Source of the DNA: Pleodorina starrii
Lineage: Eukaryota > Chlorophyta > Chlorophyceae > Chlamydomonadales > Volvocaceae
Reading direction: 5' to 3'
Length of the DNA: 64,000 nt
Assembly (NCBI GenBank): GCA_030267565.1
Contig: BRXU01000007.1
Location: forward strand, 1,178,001 to 1,242,000
Below the pieces are notes generated by a model. That model worked only from the letters and a program-made list of their open reading frames with translations. It did no database searches and was not told the origin of the DNA. The first letter of the stretch is position 1. Every line of letters begins with the position of its first letter. Shown piece by piece: positions 23,937-37,455 of the stretch. Both the position numbers and the translations under genes were made by a program.

Positions 23937-26288
23937 ATGGCACGCGCCAGTAGGAGCGCGGCACCCCGTGCTGCCACAGCCCTGCTGCTGGCGTCAACCG
24001 TAATGCTGCTGCTGCTGGCACCCGCCGGTGAGCAGCTCGATGTATCGGTTCGGTTGGTGTTACACGCACGTAGTCAGGGATCGAGGCCAGCCCTCTAACC
24101 ATTCTTTCCTTTCCCAGCCCGCTGCCACATGGGGTTCAGTAAATAGTGATAAGGGTTGGTTCGGTAAAGGATTGTGACTGGCTGGAAGCCCTCATTGCGG
24201 ACTGTCCTTCCTGCAACAAGCAAGCTCCCCACCCGACACTGGTACCCAAATAAACCCGCAGAGGGGCTCATTGCAGCAGCCAGAATGCGAATCCTCAGCG
24301 CAGCCCGACACCCATACCCGGGCCCTCAATTCATCATCGCCCCCGTCCTTTGCCCCCGTGTACCCAGGCGCCAACCCGCCGCCGCCTTCACCCGCGCCGC
24401 CGTCGCCTTCCCCACCTTCCCCATCCCCGCCGTCGCCTTCCCCACCTTCCCCATCCCCGCCGTCGCCTTCCCCACCTTCCCCATCCCCGCCGTCGCCTTC
24501 CCCACCTTCCCCATCCCCGCCGTCGCCTCCCCCGCCTTCCCCATCTCCGCCATCGCCGTCCCCACCTTCCCCATCTCCGCCGTCGCCTTTCCCACCTTCC
24601 CCATCCCCGCCACCGCCCTCCCCACCTTCCCCACCCCCACCACAGCCACCTTCCCCTCCCCCGCCGTCGCCATCTCCTCCCTCACCGTTCCCACCATCGC
24701 CCGCACCACCATCGTCTCCCCTTCCACCGTTGCCGCCTACACCATCACCGCCCCCTCCCTCGCCGCAGCCGCCCAGCCCGCCGTCTCCAAAGCCGCCTCG
24801 GCCACCATCGCCACCACCCTCACCGCGGCCACCGTCCCCACGGCCCCCATCGCCGCGGCCCCCATCACCCCGGCCTCCTTCCCCTGCTCCTCGACCGCCT
24901 CGGCCCCCGTCGCCCCGCCCGCCGTCGCGTCGCCCCCCGTCGCCTCGCCCGCCAACAGCCCGCCCGCCATCGCCCCGCCCGCCATCGCCCCGCCCGCCAT
25001 CGCCCCGCCCGCCATCACCCCGCCCCCCGTCGCCTCGCCCGCCAACAGCCCGCCCACCATCGCCCCGCCCGCAGTCGCCTCGCCCGCCGTCGCCTCGCCC
25101 CCTGTCGCCGCGCCCGCCGTCGCCGCGGCCCCGGTCGCCCTCTCCTCGGCCGCCCCGCCCTCTTCCACCATCCCCTCGGCCGCCCAGGCGCTCGCCGCCG
25201 TCACCCGCTCCACCGTCGCGGCCCCCTCCAAGCCGCCCTCCCCCGCGGCAGCGATCGCCACCACCCCAGGTGAAAGCATCGTGACCGGAAGCTTGGAGAT
25301 AGAGGTTTTTCTAACTCGTTGTTATCGTCAGCGGTTTGCTGATGATGTTTCCGCTCTAACAGTCAACACTTCGTAGGCATTCTGGCTGCCACCCAGGGCA
25401 TGGTGCCCTGCTGGTGAAACAGCAGAAAGGGTTCATTACGATAGCATTGTCACACACACATACCCGTCCCTACCCGATAAATGATTGCCCATACCAGGTG
25501 CGGAGGAGCCCCCCGCCACCGTCTCCAGTCCGGCGACCTCCTCCACCGCCGCTCAGTGAGTTTCATAGATAGCAAGTTGTCGGTACCTGCCGGGTGCTGC
25601 GGCGGCTGGTCGGTTGTAATATGCTCATTGCTTGATTCGGGCTGGCAGCAACCTGGCAGATAATACCGACATGTATGCACCCTATCTAATACTCGGCCGG
25701 CTCCCTTTGAAACCGGAGTCTCCGCCGCCCTTTCCGCCCCGCCCGCAGTCAAGAAGATCATATCAGACAAGTACGTTTATATCTTCTCCAACCAGAAATA
25801 CACCTACAGCCAGGCGGCCGGCTTCTGCCGCGGCCAGGGATATGCCCTGGTGCCGTACACTAGCAGGGCGCACGCAGGTACGCACAGTAGTGGCTGGTGG
25901 GGAAGTGATGGCTCGGTCTGTCTAGCCCCACCTCATGTAGTGGCTCAGCACGCAGAGCACAACAGCAGCAGGGCCAAGCAACACGAAGTATGCCATAGCC
26001 GTCCCCGTCCCTGCATGCGTTTGCCCGCGCTAGCTCGGCAAGGTACGGATGTACCTTGCTCTACCCTTCCTCTACCCTCCCTCTACCTCCACATCACGCT
26101 CTCCCTATGTTTCATTCCCCGCAGATGCTATTGACGCTCTGTGCGTTAACAGCGGCGTTGGTTGTTGGGTGTTCGGCCGGACGCTTGGAGGCTTCTGCGC
26201 CTACGTCGACCCCGCCGGTAACGGCACTCCATTCGCGCGGTCCTGCACCGAGAGTCAATACGCACTCTGCTACGACAGGGCCCCGTAA
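23937..26288 (+). CDS. Secreted Pro-rich C-type-lectin-like protein, copy 3
   Basis: Exons are 23937-24027 (signal peptide), 24284 or 24299 to 25269 (Pro/Ser rod), 25498-25555, 25749-25877 and 26125-26288. The model totals 471 codons including the stop, with all phases consistent. The alternative acceptor upstream of the fourth coding segment reads GGAG here instead of GTAG in copies 1 and 2, which favours the conserved CCCGCAG acceptor at 25742-25748. The lectin-like end contains [19 protein letters not shown] and ends [10 protein letters not shown] short deletion in intron 1 (near 24205) removes the CTCGGGCCAGCAGGGG stretch of copies 1 and 2. Function is inferred as for copy 1. Confidence 0.8.
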
Positions 26289-27098
26289 GCGAGCATGCAT
26301 GACATGTACTACAGCGCAGCTTGCTTGCTAGCCTAATGCCAGAATCTTATCAGCAGCAATGATGTTATGAGCGACTAGCGATGTACGACCAGCCGACTTC
26401 GGCTTGCGCGGTACAGTTGCTGAGGTGTGCTGATGCCTTGATCGATGGGAGGACAGTAGCAGCAGGGGCACGCAGGTGTCAGGGCCTAGTGACGGCATGG
26501 CACATGCCCTGCCACTGGCGTAGAACGTGTTCCGACCAGGGCATCTATACATCGGGAGATGCTGGCGGTTAATGGTGTTCACGACTTGGTGTCATGACTT
26601 GTCAGTTGTCACGCCGTCACCGGCTCACGACACAGGCACGTGTACTACTCAAGCGATGTTCCCTCGTCGGAGGCGGCTATATTTCCTTGCTTGATACCGG
26701 TCCGGTGTTGTGCGCATTGGACAGCTGCGGGAGTGGAATTTAGGCCGTGATGCGATGGACCGCTCGTGATACGAGAAGGATTGGTGGCCGTGAACCATTC
26801 GTGATACGAAACTAAGTGGCGGTTCGTAGCGATCAATCGCAGCAGCAGGTGCCGCACGCACTGGCATGGACATGGAGTCCTGGTAGATGAGTCGTGTGCG
26901 AGGTACTGATGAGCTAGTGACCGGTAATGTCCTCGATGCGGGGGGATTTGGGATTTTACCTTGGGCGGGCGGATCGGTGAGCTGTCGAAATCGACGAGAC
27001 AAGACAATGCGGTGGTAACAGAGCCTTCGCGTAGCGTGCCTTCACCTGATCACCACGGCCCCTGTATCGATGGTCCAGATTGCAGCCGACCGAAATTG
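26289..27098. other. 3' flank of copy 3
   Basis: Conserved spacer between the gene and satellite array 3. No gene seen. Confidence 0.45.
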
Positions 27099-30000
27099 CC
27101 CATGGGCCCAGCCCCGATCCATGGGCCCAGCCCCGACCCATGGGCCCAGCCCCGACCCATGGGCCCCTCCCCGACCCATGGGCCCAGCCTCGACCCATGG
27201 GCCCAGCCTCGACCCATGGGTCCAGCCTCGACCCATGGGCCCAGCCTCGACCCATGGGCCCAGCCTCGACCCATGGGCCCAGCCCCGATCCATGGGCCCC
27301 GCCCCGACCCAAGGGCCCCGCCCCGACCCAAGGGCCCCGCCCCGACCCAAGGGCCCCGCCCCGACCCATGGGCCCAGCCTCGACCCATGGGCCCAGCCTC
27401 GACCCATGGGCCCAGCCTCGACCCATGGGCCCAGTTTTGACCCATGGGCCCAGCCTTGACCCATGGGCCCAGCCTCGACCCTTGGGCCCAGCCTTGACCC
27501 ATGGGCCCAGCCTTGACCCATGGGCCCAGCCCCGACCCATGGGCCCCTCCCCGACCCATGGGCCCAGCCTCGACCCATGGGCCCAGCCTCGACCCATGGG
27601 CCCAACCTCGACCCATGGGCCCATCCTCGACCCATGGGCCCAGCCCCGACCCATGGGCCCAGCCCCGACCCATGGGCCCAGCCCCGACCCATGGGCCCAG
27701 CTTCGACCCATGGGCCCAGCCTCGACCCATGGGCCCAGCCTCGACCCATGGGCCCAGCCTCAACCCATGGGCCCAGCCTCGACCCATGGGCCCAGCCTCG
27801 ACCCATGGGCCCAGCCCCGACCCATGGGCCCAGCCTCGACCCATGGGCTCAGCCTCAACCCATGGGCCTAGCCTCGACCCATGGGCCCAGCGTCGACCCA
27901 TGGGCCCAGCCCCGATCCATGGGCCCCGCCCCGACCCATGGGCCCAGCCCCGACCGATGAGCCCCGCCCCGACCCATGGGCCCATCCTCGACCTATGGGC
28001 CCAGCCTTGACCCATGGGCCCAGCCTCGACCCATGGGCCCAGCCTCGACCCATGGGCCCAACCTCGACCCATGGGCCCATCCTCGACCCATGGGCCCAGC
28101 CCCGACCCATGGGCCCAGCCCCGACCCATGGGCCCAGCCCCGACCCATGGGCCCAGCTTCGACCCATGGGCCCAGCCTCGACCCATGGGCCCAGCCCCGA
28201 CCCATGGGCCCAGCCACGACCCATTGGCTCAGCCTCAACCCATGGGCCTAGCCTCGACCCATGGGCCCAGCGTCGACCCATGGGCCCAGCCCCGATCCAT
28301 GGGCCCCGCCCCGACCCATGGGCCCAGCCCCGACCGATGAGCCCCGCCCCGACCCATGGGCCCATCCTCGACCTATGGGCCCAGCCTTGGCCCATGGGCC
28401 CAGCCTCGACCCATGGGCCCAGCCTCGACCCATGGGCCCAACCTCGACCCATGGGCCCATCCTCGACCCATGGGCCCAGCCCCGACCCATGGGCCCAGCC
28501 CCGACCCATGGGCCCAGCCCCGACCCATGGGCCCAGCTTCGACCCATGGGCCCAGCCTCGACCCATGGGCCCAGCCTCGACCCATGGGCCCAGCCTCGAC
28601 CCATGGGCCCAGCCTCGACCCATGGGCCCAGCCTCGACCCATGGGCCCAGCCCCGACCCATGGGCCCAGCCTCGACCCATGGGCTCAGCCTCAACCCATG
28701 GGCCTAGCCTCGACCCATGGGCCCAGCGTCGACCCATGGGCCCAGCCCCGATCCATGGGCCCCGCCCCGACCCATGGGCCCAGCCCCGACCGATGAGCCC
28801 CGCCCCGACCCATGGGCCCATCCTCGACCTATCGGCCCAGCCTCGACCCATGGGCCCAGCCTCGACCCATGGGCCCAGCCTCGACCCATGGGCCCAGCCT
28901 CGACCCATGGGCCCAGCCTCGACCCATGGGCCTAGCCTCGACCCATGAGCCCAGCCTTGACCCATGGGCCCAGCCTCGACCCATGGGCTCAGCCTCAACC
29001 CATGGGCCTAGCCTCGACCCATGGGCCCAGCGTCGACCCATGGGCCCAGCCCCGATCCATGGGCCCCGCCCCGACCCATGGGCCCAGCCCCGACCGATGA
29101 GCCCCGCCCCGACCCATGGGCCCATCCTCGACCTATGGGCCCAGCCTTGACCCATGGGCCCAGCCTCGACCCATGGGCCCAGCCTCGACCCATGGGCCCA
29201 ACCTCGACCCATGGGCCCATCCTCGACCCATGGGCCCAGCCCCGACCCATGGGCCCAGCCCCGACCCATGGGCCCAGCCCCGACCCATGGGCCCAGCTTC
29301 GACCCATGGGCCCAGCCTCGACCCATGGGCCCAGCCCCGACCCATGGGCCCAGCCACGACCCATGGGCCCAGCGTCGACCCATGGGCCCAGCCCCGACCG
29401 ATGAGCCCCGCCCCGACCCATGGGCCCATCCTCGACCTATGGGCCCAGCCTTGACCCATGGGCCCAGCCTCGACCCATGGGCCCAGCCTCGACCCATGGG
29501 CCCAACCTCGACCCATGGGCCCATCCTCGACCCATGGGCCCAGCCCCGACCCATGGGCCCAGCCCCGACCCATGGGCCCAGCCCCGACCCATGGGCCCAG
29601 CTTCGACCCATGGGCCCAGCCTCGACCCATGGGCCCAGCCTCGACCCATGGGCCCAGCCTCGACCCATGGGCCCAGCCTCGACCCATGGGCCTAGCCTCG
29701 ACCCATGAGCCCAGCCTCGACCCATGGGCCCAGCCCCGACCCATGGGCCCAGCCCCGACCCATGGGCCCAGCCCCGACCCATGGGCCCAGCCTCGACCCA
29801 TGGGCCCAGCCTCGACCCATGGGCCCAGCCTCGACCCATGGGCCCAGCCTCGACCCATGGGCCCAGCCTCGACCCATGGGCCTAGCCTCGACCCATGAGC
29901 CCAGCCTTGACCCATGGGCCCAGCCTCGACCCATGGGCCCAGCCTCGACCCATGGGCCCAGCCTCGACCCATGGGCCCAGCCTCGACCGATGGGCCCAGC

Positions 30001-33000
30001 CTCGACCCATGGGCCCAGCCTCGACCCATGGGCCCAGCCTCGACCCATGGGCCCAGCACCGACCCATGGGCCCAGCCCCGACCCATGGGCCCAGCCCCTA
30101 CCCATGGGCCCAGCCTCGACCCATGGGCCCAGCCTCGACCCATGGGCCCAGCCTCGACCCATGGGCCCAGCCTCGACCCATGGGCCCCGCCCCGACCCAT
30201 GGGCCCCGCACCGACCCAAGGGCCCCGCCCCGACCCAAGGGCCCCGCCCCGACCCATGGGCCCAGCGTCGACCCATGGGCCCAGCCCCGATCCATGGGCC
30301 CCGCCCCGACCCATGGGCCCAGCCCCGACCGATGAGCCCCGCCCCGACCCATGGGCCCATCCTCGACCTATGGGCCCAGCCTTGACCCATGGGCCCAGCC
30401 TCGACCCATGGGCCCAGCCTCGACCCATGGGCCCAACCTCGACCCATGGGCCCATCCTCGACCCATGGGCCCAGCCCCGACCCATGGGCCCAGCCCCGAC
30501 CCATGGGCCCAGCCCCGACCCATGGGCCCAGCTTCGACCCATGGGCCCAGCCTCGACCCATGGGCCCAGCCCCGACCCATGGGCCCAGCCACGACCCATT
30601 GGCTCAGCCTCAACCCATGGGCCTAGCCTCGACCCATGGGCCCAGCGTCGACCCATGGGCCCAGCCCCGATCCATGGGCCCCGCCCCGACCCATGGGCCC
30701 AGCCCCGACCGATGAGCCCCACCCCGACCCATGGGCCCATCCTCGACCTATGGGCCCAGCCTTGACCCATGGGCCCAGCCTCGACCCATGGGCCCAGCCT
30801 CGACCCATGGGCCCAACCTCGACCCATGGGCCCATCCTCGACCCATGGGCCCAGCCCCGACCCATGGGCCCAGCCCCGACCCATGGGCCCAGCCCCGACC
30901 CATGGGCCCAGCCTCGACCCATGGGCCCAGCCTCGACCCATGGGCCCAGCCTCGACCCATGGGCCCAGCCTCGACCCATGGGCCCCGCCCCGACCCATGG
31001 GCCCATCCTCGACCCATCGGCCCAGCCCCGACCCATGGGCCCAGCCTCGACCCATGGGCTCAGCCTCGACCCATGGGCCTAGCCTCGACCCATGGGCCCA
31101 GCGTCGACCCATGGGCCCAGCCTCGATCCATGGGCCCCGCCCCGACCCATGGGCCCAGCCTCGACCGATGAGCCCAGCCCCGACCCATGGGCCCATCCTC
31201 GACCTATCGGCCCAGCCTCGACCCATGGGCCCAGCCTCGACCCATGGGCCCAGCCTCGACCCATGGGTCCAGCCTCGACCCATGGGCCCAGCCTCGACCC
31301 ATGGGCCCAGCCTCGACCCATGGGCCCAGCCCCGATCCATGGGCCCCGCCCCGACCCAAGGGCCCCGCCCCGACCCATGGGCCCCGCCCCGACCCAAGGG
31401 CCCCGCCCCGACCCATGGGCCCAGCCTCGACCCATGGGCCCAGCCTCGACCCATGGGCCCAGCCTCGACCCATGGGCCCAGTTTTGACCCATGGGCCCAG
31501 CCTTGACCCATGGGCCCAGCCTCGACCCTTGGGCCCAGCCTTGACCCATGGGCCCAGCCTTGACCCATGGGCCCAGCCCCGACCCATGGGCCCCTCCCCG
31601 ACCCATGGGCCCAGCCTCGACCCATGGGCCCAGCCTCGACCCATGGGCCCAACCTCGACCCATGGGCCCATCCTCGACCCATGGGCCCAGCCCCGACCCA
31701 TGGGCCCAGCCCCGACCCATGGGCCCAGCCCCGACCCATGGGCCCAGCTTCGACCCATGGGCCCAGCCTCGACCCATGGGCCCAGCCTCGACCCATGGGC
31801 CCAGCCTCAACCCATGGGCCCAGCCTCGACCCATGGGCCCAGCCTCGACCCATGGGCCCAGCCCCGACCCATGGGCCCAGCCTCGACCCATGGGCTCAGC
31901 CTCAACCCATGGGCCTAGCCTCGACCCATGGGCCCAGCGTCGACCCATGGGCCCAGCCCCGATCCATGGGCCCCGCCCCGACCCATGGGCCCAGCCCCGA
32001 CCGATGAGCCCCGCCCCGACCCATGGGCCCATCCTCGACCTATGGGCCCAGCCTTGACCCATGGGCCCAGCCTCGACCCATGGGCCCAGCCTCGACCCAT
32101 GGGCCCAACCTCGACCCATGGGCCCATCCTCGACCCATGGGCCCAGCCCCGACCCATGGGCCCAGCCCCGACCCATGGGCCCAGCCCCGACCCATGGGCC
32201 CAGCTTCGACCCATGGGCCCAGCCTCGACCCATGGGCCCAGCCCCGACCCATGGGCCCAGCCACGACCCATTGGCTCAGCCTCAACCCATGGGCCTAGCC
32301 TCGACCCATGGGCCCAGCGTCGACCCATGGGCCCAGCCCCGATCCATGGGCCCCGCCCCGACCCATGGGCCCAGCCCCGACCGATGAGCCCCGCCCCGAC
32401 CCATGGGCCCATCCTCGACCTATGGGCCCAGCCTTGGCCCATGGGCCCAGCCTCGACCCATGGGCCCAGCCTCGACCCATGGGCCCAACCTCGACCCATG
32501 GGCCCATCCTCGACCCATGGGCCCAGCCCCGACCCATGGGCCCAGCCCCGACCCATGGGCCCAGCCCCGACCCATGGGCCCAGCTTCGACCCATGGGCCC
32601 AGCCTCGACCCATGGGCCCAGCCTCGACCCATGGGCCCAGCCTCGACCCATGGGCCCAGCCTCGACCCATGGGCCCAGCCTCGACCCATGGGCCCAGCCC
32701 CGACCCATGGGCCCAGCCTCGACCCATGGGCTCAGCCTCAACCCATGGGCCTAGCCTCGACCCATGGGCCCAGCGTCGACCCATGGGCCCAGCCCCGATC
32801 CATGGGCCCCGCCCCGACCCATGGGCCCAGCCCCGACCGATGAGCCCCGCCCCGACCCATGGGCCCATCCTCGACCTATCGGCCCAGCCTCGACCCATGG
32901 GCCCAGCCTCGACCCATGGGCCCAGCCTCGACCCATGGGCCCAGCCTCGACCCATGGGCCCAGCCTCGACCCATGGGCCTAGCCTCGACCCATGAACCCA

Positions 33001-36000
33001 GCCTTGACCCATGGGCCCAGCCTCGACCCATGGGCTCAGCCTCAACCCATGGGCCTAGCCTCGACCCATGGGCCCAGCGTCGACCCATGGGCCCAGCCCC
33101 GATCCATGGGCCCCGCCCCGACCCATGGGCCCAGCCCCGACCGATGAGCCCCGCCCCGACCCATGGGCCCATCCTCGACCTATGGGCCCAGCCTTGACCC
33201 ATGGGCCCAGCCTCGACCCATGGGCCCAGCCTCGACCCATGGGCCCAACCTCGACCCATGGGCCCATCCTCGACCCATGGGCCCAGCCCCGACCCATGGG
33301 CCCAGCCCCGACCCATGGGCCCAGCCCCGACCCATGGGCCCAGCTTCGACCCATGGGCCCAGCCTCGACCCATGGGCCCAGCCCCGACCCATGGGCCCAG
33401 CCACGACCCATTGGCTCAGCCTCAACCCATGGGCCTAGCCTCGACCCATGGGCCCAGCATCGACCCATGGGCCCAGCCCCGACCGATGAGCCCCGCCCCG
33501 ACCCATGGGCCCATCCTCGACCTATGGGCCCAGCCTTGACCCATGGGCCCAGCCTCGACCCATGGGCCCAGCCTCGACCCATGGGCCCAACCTCGACCCA
33601 TGGGCCCATCCTCGACCCATGGGCCCAGCCCCGACCCATGGGCCCAGCCCCGACCCATGGGCCCAGCCCCGACCCATGGGCCCAGCTTCGACCCATGGGC
33701 CCAGCCTCGACCCATGGGCCCAGCCTCGACCCATGGGCCCAGCCTCGACCCATGGGCCCAGCCTCGACCCATGGGCCCAGCCTCGACCCATGGGCCCAGC
33801 CCCGACCCATGGGCCCATCCTCGAAACATGGGCTCAGCCTCAACCCATGGGCCTAGCCTCGACCCATGGGCCCAGCGTCGACCCATGGGCCCAGCCCCGA
33901 TCCATGGGCCCCGCCCCGACCCATGGGCCCAGCCCCGACCGATGAGCCCCGCCCCGACCCATGGGCCCATCCTCGACCTATCGGCCCAGCCTCGACCCAT
34001 GGGCCCAGCCTCGACCCATGGGCCCAGCCTCGACCCATGGGCCTAGCCTCGACCCATGGGCCCAGCCTCGACCCATGGGCCTAGCCTCGACCCATGAGCC
34101 CAGCCTTGACCCATGGGCCCAGCCTCGACCCATGGGCCCAGCCTCGACCCATGGGCCCAGCCTCAACCCATGGGCCCAGCCTCGACCCATGGGCCCAGCC
34201 TCGACCCAAGGGCCCAGCCTCGACCCATGGGCCCAGCCTCAACCCATGGGCCCAGCCTCGACCCATGGGCCCAGCCCCGACCCATGGGCCCAGCCTCGAC
34301 CCATGGGTCCAGCCTCGACCCATGAGCCCAGCCTCGACCCATGGGCCCAGCCCCGATCCATGGGCCCCGCCCCGACCCATGGGCCCGGTCTCGACCCATG
34401 GGCCCAGCCTCGACCCATGGGCCCAGCCTCGACCGATGGGCCCAGCCTCGACCCATGGGCCCAGCCTCGACCCATGGGCCCAGCCTCGACCCATGGGCCC
34501 AGCACCGACCCATGGGCCCAGCCCCGACCCATGGGCCCAGCCCCTACCCATGGGCCCAGCCTCGACCCATGGGCCCAGCCTCGACCCATGGGCCCCGCCC
34601 CGACCCATGGGCCCCGCACCGACCCAAGGGCCCCGCCCCGACCCAAGGGCCCCGCCCCGACCCATGGGCCCAGCGTCGACCCATGGGCCCAGCCCCGATC
34701 CATGGGCCCCGCCCCGACCCATGGGCCCAGCCCCGACCGATGAGCCCCGCCCCGACCCATGGGCCCATCCTCGACCTATGGGCACAGCCTTGACCCATGG
34801 GCCCAGCCTCGACCCATGGGCCCAGCCTCGACCCATGGGCCCAACCTCGACCCATGGGCCCATCCTCGACCCATGGGCCCAGCCCCGACCCATGGGCCCA
34901 GCCCCGACCCATGGGCCCAGCCCCGACCCATGGGCCCAGCTTCGACCCATGGGCCCAGCCTCGACCCATGGGCCCAGCCCCGACCCATGGGCCCAGCCAC
35001 GACCCATTGGCTCAGCCTCAACCCATGGGCCTAGCCTCGACCCATGGGCCCAGCGTCGACCCATGGGCCCAGCCCCGATCCATGGGCCCCGCCCCGACCC
35101 ATGGGCCCAGCCCCGACCGATGAGCCCCACCCCGACCCATGGGCCCATCCTCGACCTATGGGCCCAGCCTTGACCCATGGGCCCAGCCTCGACCCATGGG
35201 CCCAGCCTCGACCCATGGGCCCAACCTCGACCCATGGGCCCATCCTCGACCCATGGGCCCAGCCCCGACCCATGGGCCCAGCCCCGACCCATGGGCCCAG
35301 CCCCGACCCATGGGCCCAGCTGCGACCCATGGGCCCAGCCTCGACCCATGGGCCCAGCCTCGACCCATGGGCCCAGCCTCGACCCATGGGCCCCGCCCCG
35401 ACCCATGGGCCCATCCTCGACCCATCGGCCCAGCCCCGACCCATGGGCCCAGCCTCGACCCATGGGCTCAGCCTCGACCCATGGGCCTAGCCTCGACCCA
35501 TGGGCCCAGCGTCGACCCATGGGCCCAGCCTCGATCCATGGGCCCCGCCCCGACCCATGGGCCCAGCCTCGACCGATGAGCCCAGCCCCGACCCATGGGC
35601 CCATCCTCGACCTATCGGCCCAGCCTCGACCCATGGGCCCAGCCTCGACCCATGGGCCCAGCCTCGACCCATGGGCCCAGCCTCGACCCATGGGCCCAGC
35701 CTCGACCCATGGGCCTAGCCTCGACCCATGAGCCCAGCCTTGACCCATGGGCCCAGCCTCGACCCATGGGCCCAGCCTCGACCCATGGGCCCAGCCTCGA
35801 CCCATGGGCCCAGCCTCGACCCATGGGCCCAGCCTCGACCCATGGGCCCAGCCTCGACCCATGGGCCCAGCCTCAACCCATGGGCCCAGCCTCGACCCAT
35901 GGGCCCAGCCCCGACCCATGGGCCCAGCCCCGACCCATGGGTCCAGCCTCGACCCATGAGCCCAGCCTCGACCCATGGGCCCAGCCCCGATCCATGGGCC

Positions 36001-36464
36001 CCGCCCCGACCCATGGGCCCGGTCTCGACCCATGGGCCCAGCCTCGACCCATGGGCCCAGCCTCGACCGATGGGCCCAGCCTCGACCCATGGGCCCAGCC
36101 TCGACCCATGGGCCCAGCCTCGACCCATGGGCCCAGCACCGACCCATGGGCCCAGCCCCGACCCATGGGCCCAGCCCCTACCATGGGCCCAGCCTCGACC
36201 CATGGGCCCAGCCTCGACCCATGGGCCCAGCCTCGACCCATGGGCCCAGCCTCGACCCATGGGCCCCGCCCCGATCCATGGGCCCCGCCCCGACCCATGG
36301 GCCCGGTCTCGACCCATGGGCCCAGCCTCGACCCATGGGCCCAGCCTCGACCCATGGGCCCAGCCTCGACCCATGGGCCCAGCCTCGACCGATGGGCCCA
36401 GCCCCGACCCATGGGCCCGGTCTCGACCCATGGGCCCGGTCTCGACCCATGGGCCCAGTCTCGA
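27099..36464. repeat. 19-bp satellite array 3, about 493 monomers
   Basis: 9366 bases, one short of 493 x 19. A one-base deletion at about 36180, where CTACCATGG replaces CTACCCATGG, explains it. A marker block with GACCGATGAG followed by CCCATCCTCGACC recurs many times, at spacings such as 380, 456 and 304 bases (20, 24 and 16 monomers). Two larger copies are offset by 4047 bases (213 monomers; 27881 and 31928) and 4408 bases (232 monomers; 30351 and 34759). Confidence 0.97.
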
Positions 36465-37455
36465 CTAGCAGGGCGCGAACGCCCGTGTTGTTTACATTCG
36501 GAAGGCGCTTCTGATGGGCGCCGAATGGCAGAAGCAGCAAGGGCGGGCGTCATGCAGCTAGCCGGCCGGCGTGCACATGGGCAGAGATGATTGAGTGAGG
36601 CGGGTATCGCAGGGTTCCTCCCATCCCTGGAGCAGCGGTGATTGCTCCGCGGCTGTTGGATGGCCCCAATGGCCCCATCGGGTGTCCATGGGGGAAACCT
36701 GTGGGGGACCTGGCGGGATGCTCGGGTCCACCCACCATCGGCACCCGGGCAAGCATGCATGGGCAGCCGCCAGGTGGGGAGGATCGACATCTTCGTCATC
36801 AACCATCAGCGCTGAGCCGTCCACGTTTCTCATATCTCTTTCGCCTTTTACTAAAGAGATCAGCGAGTGCGGCTCACGGAGGCGCATAACTACACTTTTT
36901 GCAAGGCTTTTGCCTTCCCCAAACAAAAGACACAAAACTCGGTTTCATTAGCATACCGACCATATAGTTGAACAGTACCGTTACCCGCAGGCCCCATCGT
37001 CAGTTCAAGTGCTTGACCTATTACGTGTGGTTTAAAGTGAATGAAGGTCGAGTTGGCGGTCCGCAATCCATCCGCCATCACCTGCTCGCCTGTCGGGGCC
37101 TAACGGTCGCATCTTTGACGGCCGCCGTCGATCGGTCGTAGTGGATCGCCCCGAGACGCCGGCGCCCTGCGACAAGCGCGGAAGATAGACCTCGTGCAAC
37201 CCATCATAGTCCCGCGAACCGCAAAAAGCAGTGTCTTACATAAAGTCCAATAGACGCCGACAGCGGCCTTCGGAATGGATTTCCCAATTGATTGCGTGCA
37301 GCAAGTACAAACTATCCTGGGCAAGTATCTAGCGCCCACTACGCCCCTATCTAGTGATACACACCGAACCGAGTTCAGGGCTCACAGAAGCGACGGTCGT
37401 GCTGGCGAATGCAACAATTGGCGTTAGGGCGGTTCTATTCGTGGGGCCTGTGAAG
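36465..37455. other. Junction of units 3 and 4 and 5' flank of copy 4
   Basis: Matches the other 5' flanks cleanly to about 37210, then begins to show many one-base insertions and deletions. The ATCTCTTT/AAAGAGAT inverted repeat is present at 36834-36841 and 36853-36860. No gene seen. Confidence 0.45.

Larger units (their letters stand above)
23244..36677 (+). repeat. Tandem unit 3 (13.4 kb)
   Basis: Lectin-like gene copy 3 followed by satellite array 3. The unit borders match those of units 2 and 4. Confidence 0.92.

Noticed and set aside
4205..36590. Dozens of long open frames (up to about 900 codons) across the satellite arrays on both strands
   Set aside because: They follow from a stop-free 19-bp monomer whose length is not a multiple of three. 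They lack conserved starts, and stop-creating variants are common.
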